Source of the DNA: CBDAPX01 sp965198725
Lineage (GTDB): Bacteria > Pseudomonadota > Alphaproteobacteria > Rhodobacterales > Rhodobacteraceae
Assembly (NCBI GenBank): GCA_965198725.1
Contig: CBDAPX010000002.1
Location: 620,001 to 684,000, forward strand
DNA length: 64,000 nt
Direction of reading: 5' to 3'
Part shown: positions 9,441-18,410 of the stretch, one piece after another
Layout: each line of letters starts with the position of its first letter
How positions within the stretch are numbered: the first letter of the stretch is position 1
Notes under the pieces: model-generated
The model's database searches: none
What the model saw: the letters and a program-made list of their open reading frames with translations, nothing else
What the model was told of the DNA's origin: nothing
Translations under genes and position numbers: made by a program

Positions 9441-10664
9441 TTACGATCCGGCCTGTGCGGCCCGATACCAGGCAACGATGGCGGCGCGATCTTCGTCGGG
9501 CAATTGGGTGATATTGGCAGGCGGCATCGCGTGGCTCAGCCCCGATTGAAGATAGATTGCCCGCGCATTGCGCGCGACATCTTCCGGTGTTTCCAGCAGC
9601 ACGCCTTTGGGGGCCCAACGGATACCGGTCCAAACCGGTTCCTGGGCGTGGCACATCGAACAGCGGCCCATCACCACGTTCTGAACATGGTCAAACCCCG
9701 GTGCCTCGACAAAGCGTTGTTCTGACGGTCGCAGCGTGTTCGATGTCTCATCCACGGCTTGAAAGGGTGCGGTCGACAGCCAGACGATGGCCAGAAACAG
9801 CAACACCGTCACCGGCCACGTCCATGTCGGATTGCCGCTGCGGGCGTGGATCGAATTGAAATAATGCCGGATCGTCACACCCATCAAGAACACAAGGCTG
9901 GCAATGATCCAGCTGTATTCTGTGCCAAAGGCCAATGGATAGTGATTGGACAGCATCAGGAAAATAACCGGCAGCGTCAGATAGTTGTTATGGGTCGAAC
10001 GCAGCTTGGCAATCTTGCCATATTTCGCGTCCGGAACCCGCCCGGCTTTCAGATCAGCAACCACGATCCTTTGGTTCGGCATGATGATGAAAAATACATT
10101 TGCCGTCATGATGGTGGCCGTGAACGCGCCCAGATGCAGCAGGGCGGCCCGCCCGGTGAAAACCTGATTGTAGCCCCAGCTCATCACCACCAGAATGACG
10201 AAAAGCAACAGCATCAAAACCGTTGGCCGCTCGCCCAGCGGGCTTTTGCACAACCCGTCATAAAGTAACCAACCAAGCGCCAAAGACGCCGCGGACAGGA
10301 AAATGCCCTGCGCCAGCGATAGGTCAGCCTTGGCCCGGTCTATCAGGTAAAGCTCTCCACCCGCCCAGTAGACGATCATCAGCAAAGCAGCCCCTGACAG
10401 CCATGTGGAATAGCTTTCCCATTTGAACCACACGAGGTGATCCGGCATCTGATCGGGTGCCACGAGGTATTTCTGGACGTGATAAAACCCGCCGCCGTGC
10501 ACCTGCCATTCCTCGCCATCTGCCGGACCGGTGATGTTCCGGTTCAATCCCAGATCCAGCGCGATGAAATAGAACGATGATCCAATCCACGCGATGGCCG
10601 TGATGACATGCAGCCAGCGCACGGCAAAGCCGAGCCAGTCCCAGAATACGGCAAGGTCATACAT
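9441..10664 (-). CDS. puuD: Membrane-bound urate hydroxylase PuuD with C-terminal cytochrome c domain
   Basis: PuuD oxidises urate to 5-hydroxyisourate and passes electrons to its own c-type haem. It has several membrane helices starting with WLHVITAIAWIGSSFYFIALD (16-36) and a soluble C-terminal domain with haem-binding CSMCH (335-339). The distal Met is probably in the AMPPANI segment. I chose the ATG at 10664 (407 aa) because GAAGGA sits 6 bases upstream. An ATG 30 bases earlier lacks a ribosome site. It is divergent from a LysR regulator, and uraH, puuE-uraD and allA lie nearby. Confidence 0.92.
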   Translation of the reverse strand: MYDLAVFWDWLGFAVRWLHVITAIAWIGSSFYFIALDLGLNRNITGPADGEEWQVHGGGFYHVQKYLVAPDQMPDHLVWFKWESYSTWLSGAALLMIVYWAGGELYLIDRAKADLSLAQGIFLSAASLALGWLLYDGLCKSPLGERPTVLMLLLFVILVVMSWGYNQVFTGRAALLHLGAFTATIMTANVFFIIMPNQRIVVADLKAGRVPDAKYGKIAKLRSTHNNYLTLPVIFLMLSNHYPLAFGTEYSWIIASLVFLMGVTIRHYFNSIHARSGNPTWTWPVTVLLFLAIVWLSTAPFQAVDETSNTLRPSEQRFVEAPGFDHVQNVVMGRCSMCHAQEPVWTGIRWAPKGVLLETPEDVARNARAIYLQSGLSHAMPPANITQLPDEDRAAIVAWYRAAQAGS

Positions 10665-10713
10665 GGCAGATCCTTCGATAAGCTTTGGCCACACTAGGCA
10701 AATTCTGAATTAT

Positions 10714-10725
10714 TCGGTATTCCGA
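10714..10725. promoter_or_regulatory. Candidate regulator palindrome between puuD and lysR
   Basis: TCGGTATTCCGA is an imperfectly spaced inverted repeat (TCGG-N4-CCGA) in the 95-base region between the divergent puuD and LysR starts. It lies in an AT-rich stretch. LysR regulators usually bind such sites in divergent promoters, so this is a plausible operator, but the assignment is inference. Confidence 0.35.
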
Positions 10726-10759
10726 TCAATTACCAAGCTGTATCAAAAATATCGGTAAA

Positions 10760-11677
10760 ATGTCCTACCTCGACAACATCAGAACCTTTGTCCGTGTCTA
10801 TGAATTGGGCAGTATGTCCGCCGCGGGGCGGGATTTGCGTGTGTCTCCGGCCGTCACGTCGGCCCGGATTTCGCAGCTTGAGGATCATCTGAATGTCCGT
10901 CTGTTTCAGCGGACGACACGGAACTTATCGCCAACCGAACAGGGGCGTGCGTTCTATTCCGGTGCTTGTGCGGTGCTGGAAGCGGTGGATGAAGCAGAGG
11001 CGCAGGTCGTCAATCTGACCGACAATCCGCGCGGGTCGCTTTTTGTGGCTGCCCCTCTTGGCGTGGGGCGCCGATTGATCGCGCCCCAAGTTCCGGATTT
11101 TTTGGAAACCTATCCAGAGGTCCACATGCGGCTTCGTTTGACGGATCGAAAGGTTGACCTGACCAACGAGGGTCTGGACCTCGCCTTTTTTCTGGGTCAG
11201 CCCGAGGACAGCAACCTGCGCATTCGCGGGATCGCAGACTGTCATCGGGTCCTCGTGGCCTCTCCGGCCTATGTGTCGGACCGGGGCATGCCGCGGACCG
11301 GCGATGATCTCATTGCCGATGGGCATGATTGCCTCAATCTGCGCTTTCCCGGGGCCACAGAGTTTCAATGGCGGTTGCTGGTTGACGGTGTGGAAAAGAA
11401 ATTTGCCGTCTCAGGACGGTATGAATGTGACGATGGCGATGTTCTGACCGATTGGGCGCTTGCCGGGCGAGGCATCGCGCTGAAACCGGTTTTTGAAGTG
11501 GTCGAGTATTTGACCAGTGGCCAGTTGGTGCGCGTGGCCACGGATACGCCGCCAACGTCTGTCCAAATGGCTTGTCTCTTTACGCACCGACGGCATCAGG
11601 ACCCAAAAACCCGCCTTTTCATGGATTTCATGACGGATCGCCTTGCGGCCGCGGTGCGGGCGGCAGAGGCGACTTAG
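10760..11677 (+). CDS. LysR-family transcriptional regulator, probably of the urate genes
   Basis: The 305-aa protein has an N-terminal winged helix-turn-helix (residues 3-62, including GSMSAAGRDLRVSPAVTSARISQLE), followed by a periplasmic-binding-like effector domain (about 90-295). It is divergently transcribed from puuD with a 95-base gap, the usual layout for a LysR regulator and its target. No clear Shine-Dalgarno precedes the ATG. Its last 50 bases overlap the 3' end of the converging TAXI gene. Effector identity (urate or another purine) is inferred from location only. Confidence 0.88.
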   Translation: MSYLDNIRTFVRVYELGSMSAAGRDLRVSPAVTSARISQLEDHLNVRLFQRTTRNLSPTEQGRAFYSGACAVLEAVDEAEAQVVNLTDNPRGSLFVAAPLGVGRRLIAPQVPDFLETYPEVHMRLRLTDRKVDLTNEGLDLAFFLGQPEDSNLRIRGIADCHRVLVASPAYVSDRGMPRTGDDLIADGHDCLNLRFPGATEFQWRLLVDGVEKKFAVSGRYECDDGDVLTDWALAGRGIALKPVFEVVEYLTSGQLVRVATDTPPTSVQMACLFTHRRHQDPKTRLFMDFMTDRLAAAVRAAEAT

Positions 11678-12986
11678 GCGCGCCATCCCCATCGCTTTCG
11701 AGCTTGTCCGTCAAATGCCGCCGGACCAGATCAACATGCAAGCGAAGCGAATAGGCATATTCGCGATAGCGCAGCGGGACGGCAAGCGACGAAATGGCTG
11801 CATCAATATGATCCAGCTGCGTGGTGAGTTCTTGCGCCTCTGCCAGGGAAACGTCCGTGCTATGCAGCGTGCGTTCGACCGCCAGCAGATCGCGATAATA
11901 GCGGAACACGCGCTGCCGCATGCGCCAGACATAAAGCGAGGGAAAGGACCGCAAGATTGGCAAAGATAACAGCAGCAGCAGAACGAAAAAGATCATCACG
12001 CTTTGGATTTGCGCGGTCATCCAATAGGGCAGGACCTTGTTCAACGGGTTGGGGCCCGATGTCAGCGCTTCTTCCGCCTGTTCATTGATCGGAAATTCCG
12101 CGCCTTCGGGGGCGGGGAATTGTAAGTCAGCGCTCAGCGGGTTTGGCCCGGAATGGATGATCCCTGCGGCCCGCACGAGCCTGTCAATCACTGAGGGGTG
12201 CAAATCTGATGGCGCGGCAAGTGCTGCGACCATGGCCGTTAAGGGCACGCGTTCTTCCGGCAGCCGTGCGGCATAGTCGATGCCGGATGGCGGAATATCG
12301 ACCATACGCACATAGCTGAGCGACCTTGCCAGCGCCTCGCTGTCTCGGATCGTGTCGATCTGGATGACCGGATCGACCAGTAGATCCCGCAAATAAGGGG
12401 CGGTAATAGGGGCCACAAAAACCGCCACATCGATGTCGCCCGACTGCAATGCCTCTGCCGCTGCATCCCCGCCAAGTGGAAAAAGGCGGCTGTCATCAAC
12501 GGAAATGCCCAACGCATCCAGTGACGACAGAACCGCAGCGCGCGTGCCACTTCCGGGCTCGCCGGCCGCAACCTTCAGATCCTGCCACAGCGTTGGGTCG
12601 GCGGCTTCGGGCAAGGCGCCTCGATGCAGAATGAAAAACGGTTCAAGGAAAATAGCGGCCAGCGCCTCTATATCCGCGTCCTCGGAAACCGGTATCCCGC
12701 CTTGCAAAAGCGCGACATCAACCTCTCCGCTTTCCAAAAGGCGCGCGTTTTCCTCGGACCCGGCGGTTTCGACCACGTTCACCTTGATGTCGTCGAAGGA
12801 CAGGATCGTCCGGTATCGCAGCGCGAAATTGTAATATGCGCCCCCCTTGCGACCGGCGGCCATGCTGATCTCTTCGGGCGGCAACAGGGTGTGCTTGGTA
12901 AAGAGATACACTGGAACGGCGATGACCGCGCAAACAACGAGCACGGCACCGAGCCATGTTGCCAGACTGAGCAGTCTTTGTCGCAT
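11628..12986 (-). CDS. TAXI-family TRAP transporter solute-binding protein with C-terminal membrane segment
   Basis: The 452-aa protein has an N-terminal signal/anchor (LATWLGAVLVVCAVIAVPVYLF) and a TAXI-type binding domain including GGAYYNFALRYR and LLESGEVDVALLQGG. A strong transmembrane helix follows near residue 330 (MIFFVLLLLLSLPI), then a basic, cytosolic-looking tail of about 100 residues. TAXI proteins normally deliver substrates to a fused DctQM permease. None is encoded in the window, so this is an orphan or a sensor-like membrane-anchored variant. Its 3' end overlaps the LysR gene by 50 bases, tail to tail. Confidence 0.82.
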   Translation of the reverse strand: MRQRLLSLATWLGAVLVVCAVIAVPVYLFTKHTLLPPEEISMAAGRKGGAYYNFALRYRTILSFDDIKVNVVETAGSEENARLLESGEVDVALLQGGIPVSEDADIEALAAIFLEPFFILHRGALPEAADPTLWQDLKVAAGEPGSGTRAAVLSSLDALGISVDDSRLFPLGGDAAAEALQSGDIDVAVFVAPITAPYLRDLLVDPVIQIDTIRDSEALARSLSYVRMVDIPPSGIDYAARLPEERVPLTAMVAALAAPSDLHPSVIDRLVRAAGIIHSGPNPLSADLQFPAPEGAEFPINEQAEEALTSGPNPLNKVLPYWMTAQIQSVMIFFVLLLLLSLPILRSFPSLYVWRMRQRVFRYYRDLLAVERTLHSTDVSLAEAQELTTQLDHIDAAISSLAVPLRYREYAYSLRLHVDLVRRHLTDKLESDGDGAPKSPLPPAPRPQGDPS

Positions 12987-13050
12987 CTCCCCTCCGTCGT
13001 TCCGTTATCGCGTGTTTTGCGACGATCTTGGCACGAGGAGGCTGCGCCGC

Positions 13051-13407
13051 TCAACTCCCGCGGTAAGTTGAATACCCGTAAGGCGATAGCAGAAGTGGAA
13101 CGTGGTAATGCGCGGCCGGGTCGGACATGCCAAATCGGATCGGAATCTGATCAAGGAAAATCGGCTCTTCGTCGGCGATATCGTTGGCCCGCAGATAGTC
13201 ACCTGCGAAAAAGATCAACTCATAGGTCCCGGTCTTGAAATCCGCGACCGGCAGGATCGGACTGTCTGTCCGGCCATCCTCGTTGGTGACCATTTCCAGC
13301 AATTTGCGGTGGGAATTTCCCGAAACCCGATAGAACAGAATTTTCATCCCCGCCGCGGGACAGCCGAGTGCCGTATCCAGAACATGGGTTGTCAGGTATC
13401 CGCTCAT
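13051..13407 (-). CDS. uraH: 5-Hydroxyisourate hydrolase (transthyretin-like)
   Basis: UraH hydrolyses 5-hydroxyisourate, the product of PuuD, to OHCU. The 118-aa protein carries the family hallmarks: N-terminal LTTHVLDTALGCPA, a central active-site Arg in NEDGRTDSP, HYHVPLLLSPYGYSTY, and the C-terminal tetrapeptide YRGS. I use the ATG at 13407. A GTG immediately before it is in frame, but AAGGG is better spaced for the ATG. It faces the divergent puuE-uraD gene across 135 bases. Confidence 0.96.
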   Translation of the reverse strand: MSGYLTTHVLDTALGCPAAGMKILFYRVSGNSHRKLLEMVTNEDGRTDSPILPVADFKTGTYELIFFAGDYLRANDIADEEPIFLDQIPIRFGMSDPAAHYHVPLLLSPYGYSTYRGS

Positions 13408-13542
13408 CACTCAGCCCTTTCAATTGCGTTGCCTCATGCTGCAGCTTTCAGCAGGCGGTGCAAGACCAAGAGAGCTTATCGCTTTTTTTGAAGAAATCTG
13501 CCGATCTTCTGGCTTAAGCTAAAGAAAAGCCGGAGTGAACCG

Positions 13543-14955
13543 ATGAAAAGATACCCCCGCGACATGATCGGATATGGGGCCACACCGCCAGAGGTCGAAT
13601 GGCCGGGCGGGGCCAAGATCGCCGTGCAATTCGTGGTGAATTACGAAGAAGGCGGGGAGAACAACATCCTCCATGGCGATACCGCGTCCGAGGCGTTTTT
13701 GTCCGAAATCGTTGGGGGCGCTGCCTGGCCGAGCCAAAGACATTGGAATATGGAATCCATTTATGAATACGGGTCACGCGCCGGGTTCTGGCGGCTGCAC
13801 CGCATTTTGAGGGATGTGCCGGTGACGGTTTACGGCGTGGCCACGGCGCTGGCCCGTGCGCCCGACCAAGTCGCCGCAATGAAGGACGCAGGCTGGGAGA
13901 TTGCCAGCCACGGTCTGAAATGGATCGAATACAAGGACATGGCCGAAGCCGACGAACGCGCCGACATGGCAGAGGCGATCCGTCTGCATACCGAGGTGGT
14001 CGGGGAACGCCCGCGCGGCTGGTACACGGGCCGTTGTTCGGAAAATACCGTGCGGCTGGCCGCAGAAGAGGGCGGTTTTGCCTATGTTGCGGACAGTTAT
14101 GCCGATGATCTGCCCTATTGGAGCCGGTTTGGAGAGACTGATCAACTGATCGTGCCCTACACGCTTGATGCCAACGACATGCGGTTTGCCACGCCACAGG
14201 GGTTCAATGCGGGCGATCAGTTCTTCGCCTATCTGCGCGACAGCTTTGACATGCTTTATGCCGAGGGCGCGGCGGGCGCGCCCAAGATGATGTCCATTGG
14301 TCTGCATTGTCGCCTTGTCGGACGTCCCGGGCGGGCGATGGCCTTGCAACGCTTTCTGGATCACGTCCGACAGCATGATGATGTCTGGCTCGCCACGCGG
14401 CTGGAGATTGCAGAGCATTGGGCGCAAGCACATCCACCGGTGTCGCGAGATAGGCCAAGCCAGATGTCGCGCGATGCCTTCATATCAGCCTTTGGTGGCG
14501 TGTTCGAACACTCCCCTTGGATCGCAGAGCGGGCCTTTGATCTGGAACTTGGCCCCGCGCATGATACCGCCGGCGGGTTGCACAACGCGCTGGCCCGTAT
14601 GTTCAGGTCCGCTAGCGACACCCAACGACTGGGTGTTTTGACTGCGCATCCCGATCTGGCGGGAAAGCTGGCTGCCGCCAAACGGCTGACCGCGGAAAGC
14701 ACGGCAGAACAGTCCAGCGCCGGTCTGGATGCGTTGACGGATATGGAGCGGGCGAAATTCACTGAACTTAATTCGGCCTACACAGATAAGTTTGGCTTTC
14801 CTTTCATCATCGCCGTGCGCGACCACACCAAAGCGTCAATCCTCGCCGCGTTTGAACGCCGGATCACCCAAGATCGCGAAACTGAATTTGCCGAAGCCTG
14901 TCGTCAGGTTGAACGTATTGCCGCCTTCCGCCTGCAGGATCTTTTGCCGTCATGA
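13543..14955 (+). CDS. puuE-uraD: Bifunctional allantoinase (PuuE) / OHCU decarboxylase (UraD)
   Basis: The protein has 470 aa in two modules. Residues about 1-300 form a polysaccharide-deacetylase-like allantoinase of the PuuE type (KRYPRDMIGYG, FVVNYEEGGENNILHGD, GLHCRLVGRPGR). Residues about 310-470 form an OHCU decarboxylase (HPDLAGK, ELNSAYTDKFGFPFIIAVR). Together they convert OHCU to S-allantoin and open the allantoin ring to allantoate. GGAG lies 7 bases before the ATG. The stop overlaps allA (ATGA), giving translational coupling. The fusion is known in Rhodobacteraceae and related groups. Confidence 0.94.
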   Translation: MKRYPRDMIGYGATPPEVEWPGGAKIAVQFVVNYEEGGENNILHGDTASEAFLSEIVGGAAWPSQRHWNMESIYEYGSRAGFWRLHRILRDVPVTVYGVATALARAPDQVAAMKDAGWEIASHGLKWIEYKDMAEADERADMAEAIRLHTEVVGERPRGWYTGRCSENTVRLAAEEGGFAYVADSYADDLPYWSRFGETDQLIVPYTLDANDMRFATPQGFNAGDQFFAYLRDSFDMLYAEGAAGAPKMMSIGLHCRLVGRPGRAMALQRFLDHVRQHDDVWLATRLEIAEHWAQAHPPVSRDRPSQMSRDAFISAFGGVFEHSPWIAERAFDLELGPAHDTAGGLHNALARMFRSASDTQRLGVLTAHPDLAGKLAAAKRLTAESTAEQSSAGLDALTDMERAKFTELNSAYTDKFGFPFIIAVRDHTKASILAAFERRITQDRETEFAEACRQVERIAAFRLQDLLPS

Positions 14956-15437
14956 CGGATATCCTGATCCAACCGATTGACGCGGTTCGTTTTGCACCCT
15001 TTGGCGATGTGCTGGACTGCGCGGGCGCACCTGACAAGCTCATCAATCAGGGGCTATGTGGCCGCTATCACGATCGTGCGCAGTTGGATTTTGCCGATGG
15101 CCGGGCTGGCGTGTCTTTGTTCAACGCAACCCCACGCAGCCTGCCCTACACGCTCGACATGATGGAACGCCATCCCGATGGCAGCCAGACATTCATTCCG
15201 ATGACCGAACATCCTTTCCTTGTCATCGTAGCCCCGCATGATAGCGGCATTCCGGGCAGGCCAATCGCATTTCGCACAGAATCCCGGCAAGCGATCAATT
15301 TTCACCGCGGAACGTGGCACGGCGTTCTGACGCCGCTTGCAGAACCCGGGGTCTTCGCGGTTGTTGATAGGATCGGATCAGGCGCAAACCTCGAAGAGCA
15401 CTGGTTCGAAAAAACCTATGTTGTGAAAGACACATAA
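14952..15437 (+). CDS. allA: Ureidoglycolate lyase
   Basis: The 161-aa cupin-fold enzyme splits ureidoglycolate to glyoxylate and urea. Family features are the opening ILIQPIDAVRFAPFGDVLD, the central MMERHPDGSQTFIPM, and NFHRGTWHGVLTPL near the C-terminus. It overlaps the puuE-uraD stop by four bases and is followed 45 bases later by the purine permease, so the three probably form one operon. Allantoate-hydrolysing enzymes that would supply ureidoglycolate are not in the window, apart from allE. Confidence 0.92.
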   Translation: MTDILIQPIDAVRFAPFGDVLDCAGAPDKLINQGLCGRYHDRAQLDFADGRAGVSLFNATPRSLPYTLDMMERHPDGSQTFIPMTEHPFLVIVAPHDSGIPGRPIAFRTESRQAINFHRGTWHGVLTPLAEPGVFAVVDRIGSGANLEEHWFEKTYVVKDT

Positions 15438-15482
15438 CGGCTCGACGCTCAACGATCAGGGCCTTGGAACAAAGGGACGAAA

Positions 15483-16919
15483 ATGCAAGACGAAAGCTTG
15501 GGAACCGCCGAACAGCTGCGCGATCCGAATTATATGCCGCCATTGGTCAAAGCGGTGCCTTTGGGCATTCAGCACGTTCTGGCCATGTTCGTGTCCAATG
15601 TGACACCGGCCATCATTGTTGCCGGGGCGGCCGGATTCGGGTTTGGATCGAACTCGCCTGACTTTCCAGAGCTTTTGTACATGATCCAGATGTCGATGCT
15701 GTTTGCTGGGGTGGCGACGCTGTTGCAGACCATCACGCTCGGCCCGGTTGGGGCGTCTTTGCCAATTGTTCAGGGCACCTCTTTTGCGTTCATCCCGATC
15801 ATGATCCCGCTGGTCGCCGGGAAAGGTGTCGACGGGCTTGCGGCTTTGTTCGGCGGCGTTGTGATCGGCGGGCTGTTTCATGCTGTCCTTGGTTTGGTCA
15901 TCGGGCGCATACGCTTTGCCCTGCCGCCGCTGGTGACCGGTCTGGTGGTCACGATGATCGGTCTGGCGCTGGTCAAGGTGGGCATCGAATACGCCGCCGG
16001 TGGCGTTCCAGCCAAAGCGCGTGGGTTAGAAGAATATGGCAGCCTGCTGAACTGGTCAGCCGCGCTTGTCGTGATCTTTGCCACGCTGGGCTTGAAATTC
16101 TTTACCCGTGGCATGCTGTCCGTGTCCGCCGTCTTGATCGGGATTTTGGCCGGGTATGTTTACGCCTTGGCCATGGGCATGCTCAGCTTTGAGGCCATCG
16201 CGACCAGCTGGGATCGCGCGGCGGCCTTCGCCTTGCCGCAGCCGTTCAAATACGGGTTCGAATTCAGCGCCGCTGCGATCATCGGCTTTTGCCTGATGGC
16301 CTTCGTGTCCGCGGTTGAAACAGTTGGCGATGTCTCGGGCATCACCAAAGGCGGGGCAGGCCGCGAAGCGACGGACCGAGAGATTGAAGGAGCAACTTTT
16401 GCCGATGGTGCAGGCTCGGCGCTGGCCGGCATCTTTGGCGGGTTTTCCAACACCTCATTCAGCCAGAATGTTGGCCTGATCGCGATGACCGGCGTAATGA
16501 GCCGTCATGTTGTGACCATCGGGGCATTGTTCCTGATCCTCTGCGGTCTGGTGCCAAAGGTGGGCGCGATCATTCGCACCGTCCCGATCGAGGTTCTGGG
16601 CGGCGGCGTTATCGTGATGTTCGGCATGGTTGCCGCAGCGGGTGTGTCAATGTTGTCGGACGTGAACTGGACCCGCCGAAACATGGTGATCTTTGCAGTG
16701 GCCCTGTCGATTGGCTTGGGCCTGCAACTGGAAACGCTGAACATGGCGCCGGGATCGGTCAGCGCCCTGCAATACCTGCCCGACACCCTGCGCATCCTGT
16801 TGGCCTCTGGCATCCTGCCCGCAGCGCTGATTGCGATTGTCCTGAACCTTATTCTGCCCGAAGAGCTGTCGGCAGACGCGACAGAAGATATCTCTGGCGG
16901 GCTCTCAGGCCACAAATAA
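15483..16919 (+). CDS. NCS2-family purine permease (uracil/xanthine/urate type)
   Basis: The 478-aa polytopic inner-membrane protein has about 12-14 hydrophobic segments. It carries NCS2 signatures: TLLQTITLGPVGASLPIVQG, the acidic helix AFVSAVETVGDVSGITKGG, and SFSQNVGLIAMTGVMSR (QNxG substrate-site motif). NCS2 proteins take up nucleobases by proton symport. Adjacency to puuE-uraD-allA suggests urate or xanthine as substrate. AAGGGACG precedes the start. The stop lies only 3 bases from the stop of the converging gap gene. Confidence 0.92.
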   Translation: MQDESLGTAEQLRDPNYMPPLVKAVPLGIQHVLAMFVSNVTPAIIVAGAAGFGFGSNSPDFPELLYMIQMSMLFAGVATLLQTITLGPVGASLPIVQGTSFAFIPIMIPLVAGKGVDGLAALFGGVVIGGLFHAVLGLVIGRIRFALPPLVTGLVVTMIGLALVKVGIEYAAGGVPAKARGLEEYGSLLNWSAALVVIFATLGLKFFTRGMLSVSAVLIGILAGYVYALAMGMLSFEAIATSWDRAAAFALPQPFKYGFEFSAAAIIGFCLMAFVSAVETVGDVSGITKGGAGREATDREIEGATFADGAGSALAGIFGGFSNTSFSQNVGLIAMTGVMSRHVVTIGALFLILCGLVPKVGAIIRTVPIEVLGGGVIVMFGMVAAAGVSMLSDVNWTRRNMVIFAVALSIGLGLQLETLNMAPGSVSALQYLPDTLRILLASGILPAALIAIVLNLILPEELSADATEDISGGLSGHK

Positions 16920-16922
16920 CGC

Positions 16923-17903
16923 TTAGTCGCGCGCGGCCATGCGGCGCGCGACATCCAGCATCCGGGCCGAAAACCCCCATTCATTGTCATACCAGCCAAA
17001 GAGGCGCAGCTGCGTGCCGGTGATGCGTGTCTCTGGCAAGGCCAGGACCAGCGATTCCGGTCGCCCGCGCAGATCAGAGGACACCAGCGGCATGTCGGTC
17101 CAGCCCAGAACAGGCGAAGCGTCTGCCATAAGCTGCAAGGCTTCAACGATGTCTTCCGGTGCCCATGTCAGACGAGCGACAAGATCGATGGCCGACACGC
17201 TGGCCGTCGGCACTCGAACCGCGGCACCCGTTACCTTGTCGGCGAGGTTTGGCAGGATCTGACCGACCAAGCCGGTGGCGCTCGATGTCGTGGGGACCAT
17301 GGACATGGCGCCCGCCCGGCTGCGGGCGAGGTCGCCGCGCGGCGCGTCCACCATGGGTTGGCTGTTGGTATAACAATGGATGGTGGTGCTGTGCGCCTGT
17401 TCGATGCCATAGAGATTATCGAGCAGCGCCAGAAGCGGGGCCAACGCGTTGGTCGTGCAAGAGGCATTCGACACCACGCGCGCCGCACCCAAGGCAATGT
17501 CATTGGCCCCCATCACCAGCGTCACATCTGCCGCGGGCGACGGACCAGAGATCAGCACGGCGTCTGCCCCCGCCTGCAATCCCCGTTGCGCGACGTCTGT
17601 GGTACGGGCAATGCCGGTGCATTCCAAAACGACGTCCACGCCCGTCAGGTCCAGATCCCGCAAATCCGCTTGACCGGTGAATGGGATCACAAGGTCATCC
17701 ACCGTCAGCGCGCCGTCTCCTGCGCTGATCTTGCCAGGATATGGACCAAAGGTGCTGTCGTATTGAAAGAGATAGGCACAGGTTTCCAACGGCGCGATGT
17801 CGTTAATGCCAACAACCTCGATGCCCCTTCCCGCCTCTGTTGACGCGATCTGACGCAAAATCGTGCGCCCGATCCGTCCAAATCCATTGATCATCAGTTT
17901 CAT
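16923..17903 (-). CDS. gap: Type I glyceraldehyde-3-phosphate dehydrogenase
   Basis: This glycolytic/gluconeogenic enzyme has the Rossmann NAD site MINGFGRIGR (4-13), the catalytic NASCTTNALAP with Cys149, His176 in TTIHCYTN, and the C-terminal WYDNEWGFSARM. I start at ATG 17903 (326 aa), because this puts Cys149 and His176 at canonical numbers. An upstream in-frame TTG adds 12 unlikely residues. Its sequence is somewhat divergent after His176 (SQPMVDAPRGDLARSRAG), so it may be a secondary paralogue. It interrupts the urate gene region and is preceded by a perfect 12-base palindrome. Confidence 0.9.
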   Translation of the reverse strand: MKLMINGFGRIGRTILRQIASTEAGRGIEVVGINDIAPLETCAYLFQYDSTFGPYPGKISAGDGALTVDDLVIPFTGQADLRDLDLTGVDVVLECTGIARTTDVAQRGLQAGADAVLISGPSPAADVTLVMGANDIALGAARVVSNASCTTNALAPLLALLDNLYGIEQAHSTTIHCYTNSQPMVDAPRGDLARSRAGAMSMVPTTSSATGLVGQILPNLADKVTGAAVRVPTASVSAIDLVARLTWAPEDIVEALQLMADASPVLGWTDMPLVSSDLRGRPESLVLALPETRITGTQLRLFGWYDNEWGFSARMLDVARRMAARD

Positions 17904-17950
17904 GCGCACAGCTATCGCGCCGCAAAATCCCCTTTGCAATCAGTGTGCTC

Positions 17951-17962
17951 TGTATCGATACA
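17951..17962. promoter_or_regulatory. Perfect palindrome upstream of gap, candidate operator
   Basis: TGTATCGATACA is a perfect 12-base palindrome 48 bases upstream of the gap start codon. Its size and TGTA...TACA ends resemble LacI- or GntR-type operators. A sugar-catabolic regulator acting on gap is plausible. No regulator gene is adjacent. Confidence 0.45.
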
Positions 17963-18141
17963 AGATTTGCGCGGTTTCATCGGGTGTCCCTCTTGTCGCA
18001 CGTGCTGGATTTGCCGCACGGCCGAAATAGCTGTCCGACCGACGGTGTCGCGCAAGGCATTGGGAAAATTAGTAATTTAACCCTCTCCGATCTTTGCGCA
18101 ACCTCACCGAAATTCACGAAACGCGCGCTTTGGAGACGCAT

Positions 18142-18381
18142 ATGAACATGAACTCATACAAGACCTGGGCCCTGCTTGGGGCAGCAGGTGGACTTGGTTT
18201 CGGCCTTTTTGCCGCCCCGTTGATCTACATCCTCGTTAACTTGTTCTTTGACGGCGTAACACTGGGACAAACCATCGGGTTTGCCGTTGGAAATGGGATC
18301 GCATGGGGCGTATTGGGTGTGTTCGCTGGCGTTTTCCTCTGGGGTATCAATGCGATGCAAAACCCAGGTTCTGATGAATAG
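18142..18381 (+). CDS. Small two-helix membrane protein of unknown function
   Basis: The 79-aa protein begins MNMNSYKTWALLGAAGGLGF. The ATG at 18142 has GGAG 6 bases upstream. An earlier in-frame ATG at 18094 would add 16 polar residues and lacks a ribosome site. Two hydrophobic segments (about residues 9-36 and 45-70) with Gly-rich faces predict a small inner-membrane hairpin. I do not recognise a family. It sits between gap and allE with 238 bases of apparently non-coding DNA upstream. Confidence 0.65.
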   Translation: MNMNSYKTWALLGAAGGLGFGLFAAPLIYILVNLFFDGVTLGQTIGFAVGNGIAWGVLGVFAGVFLWGINAMQNPGSDE

Positions 18382-18410
18382 GGTCCTTACCTGAAAGGAA
18401 AAGGTGCTGG

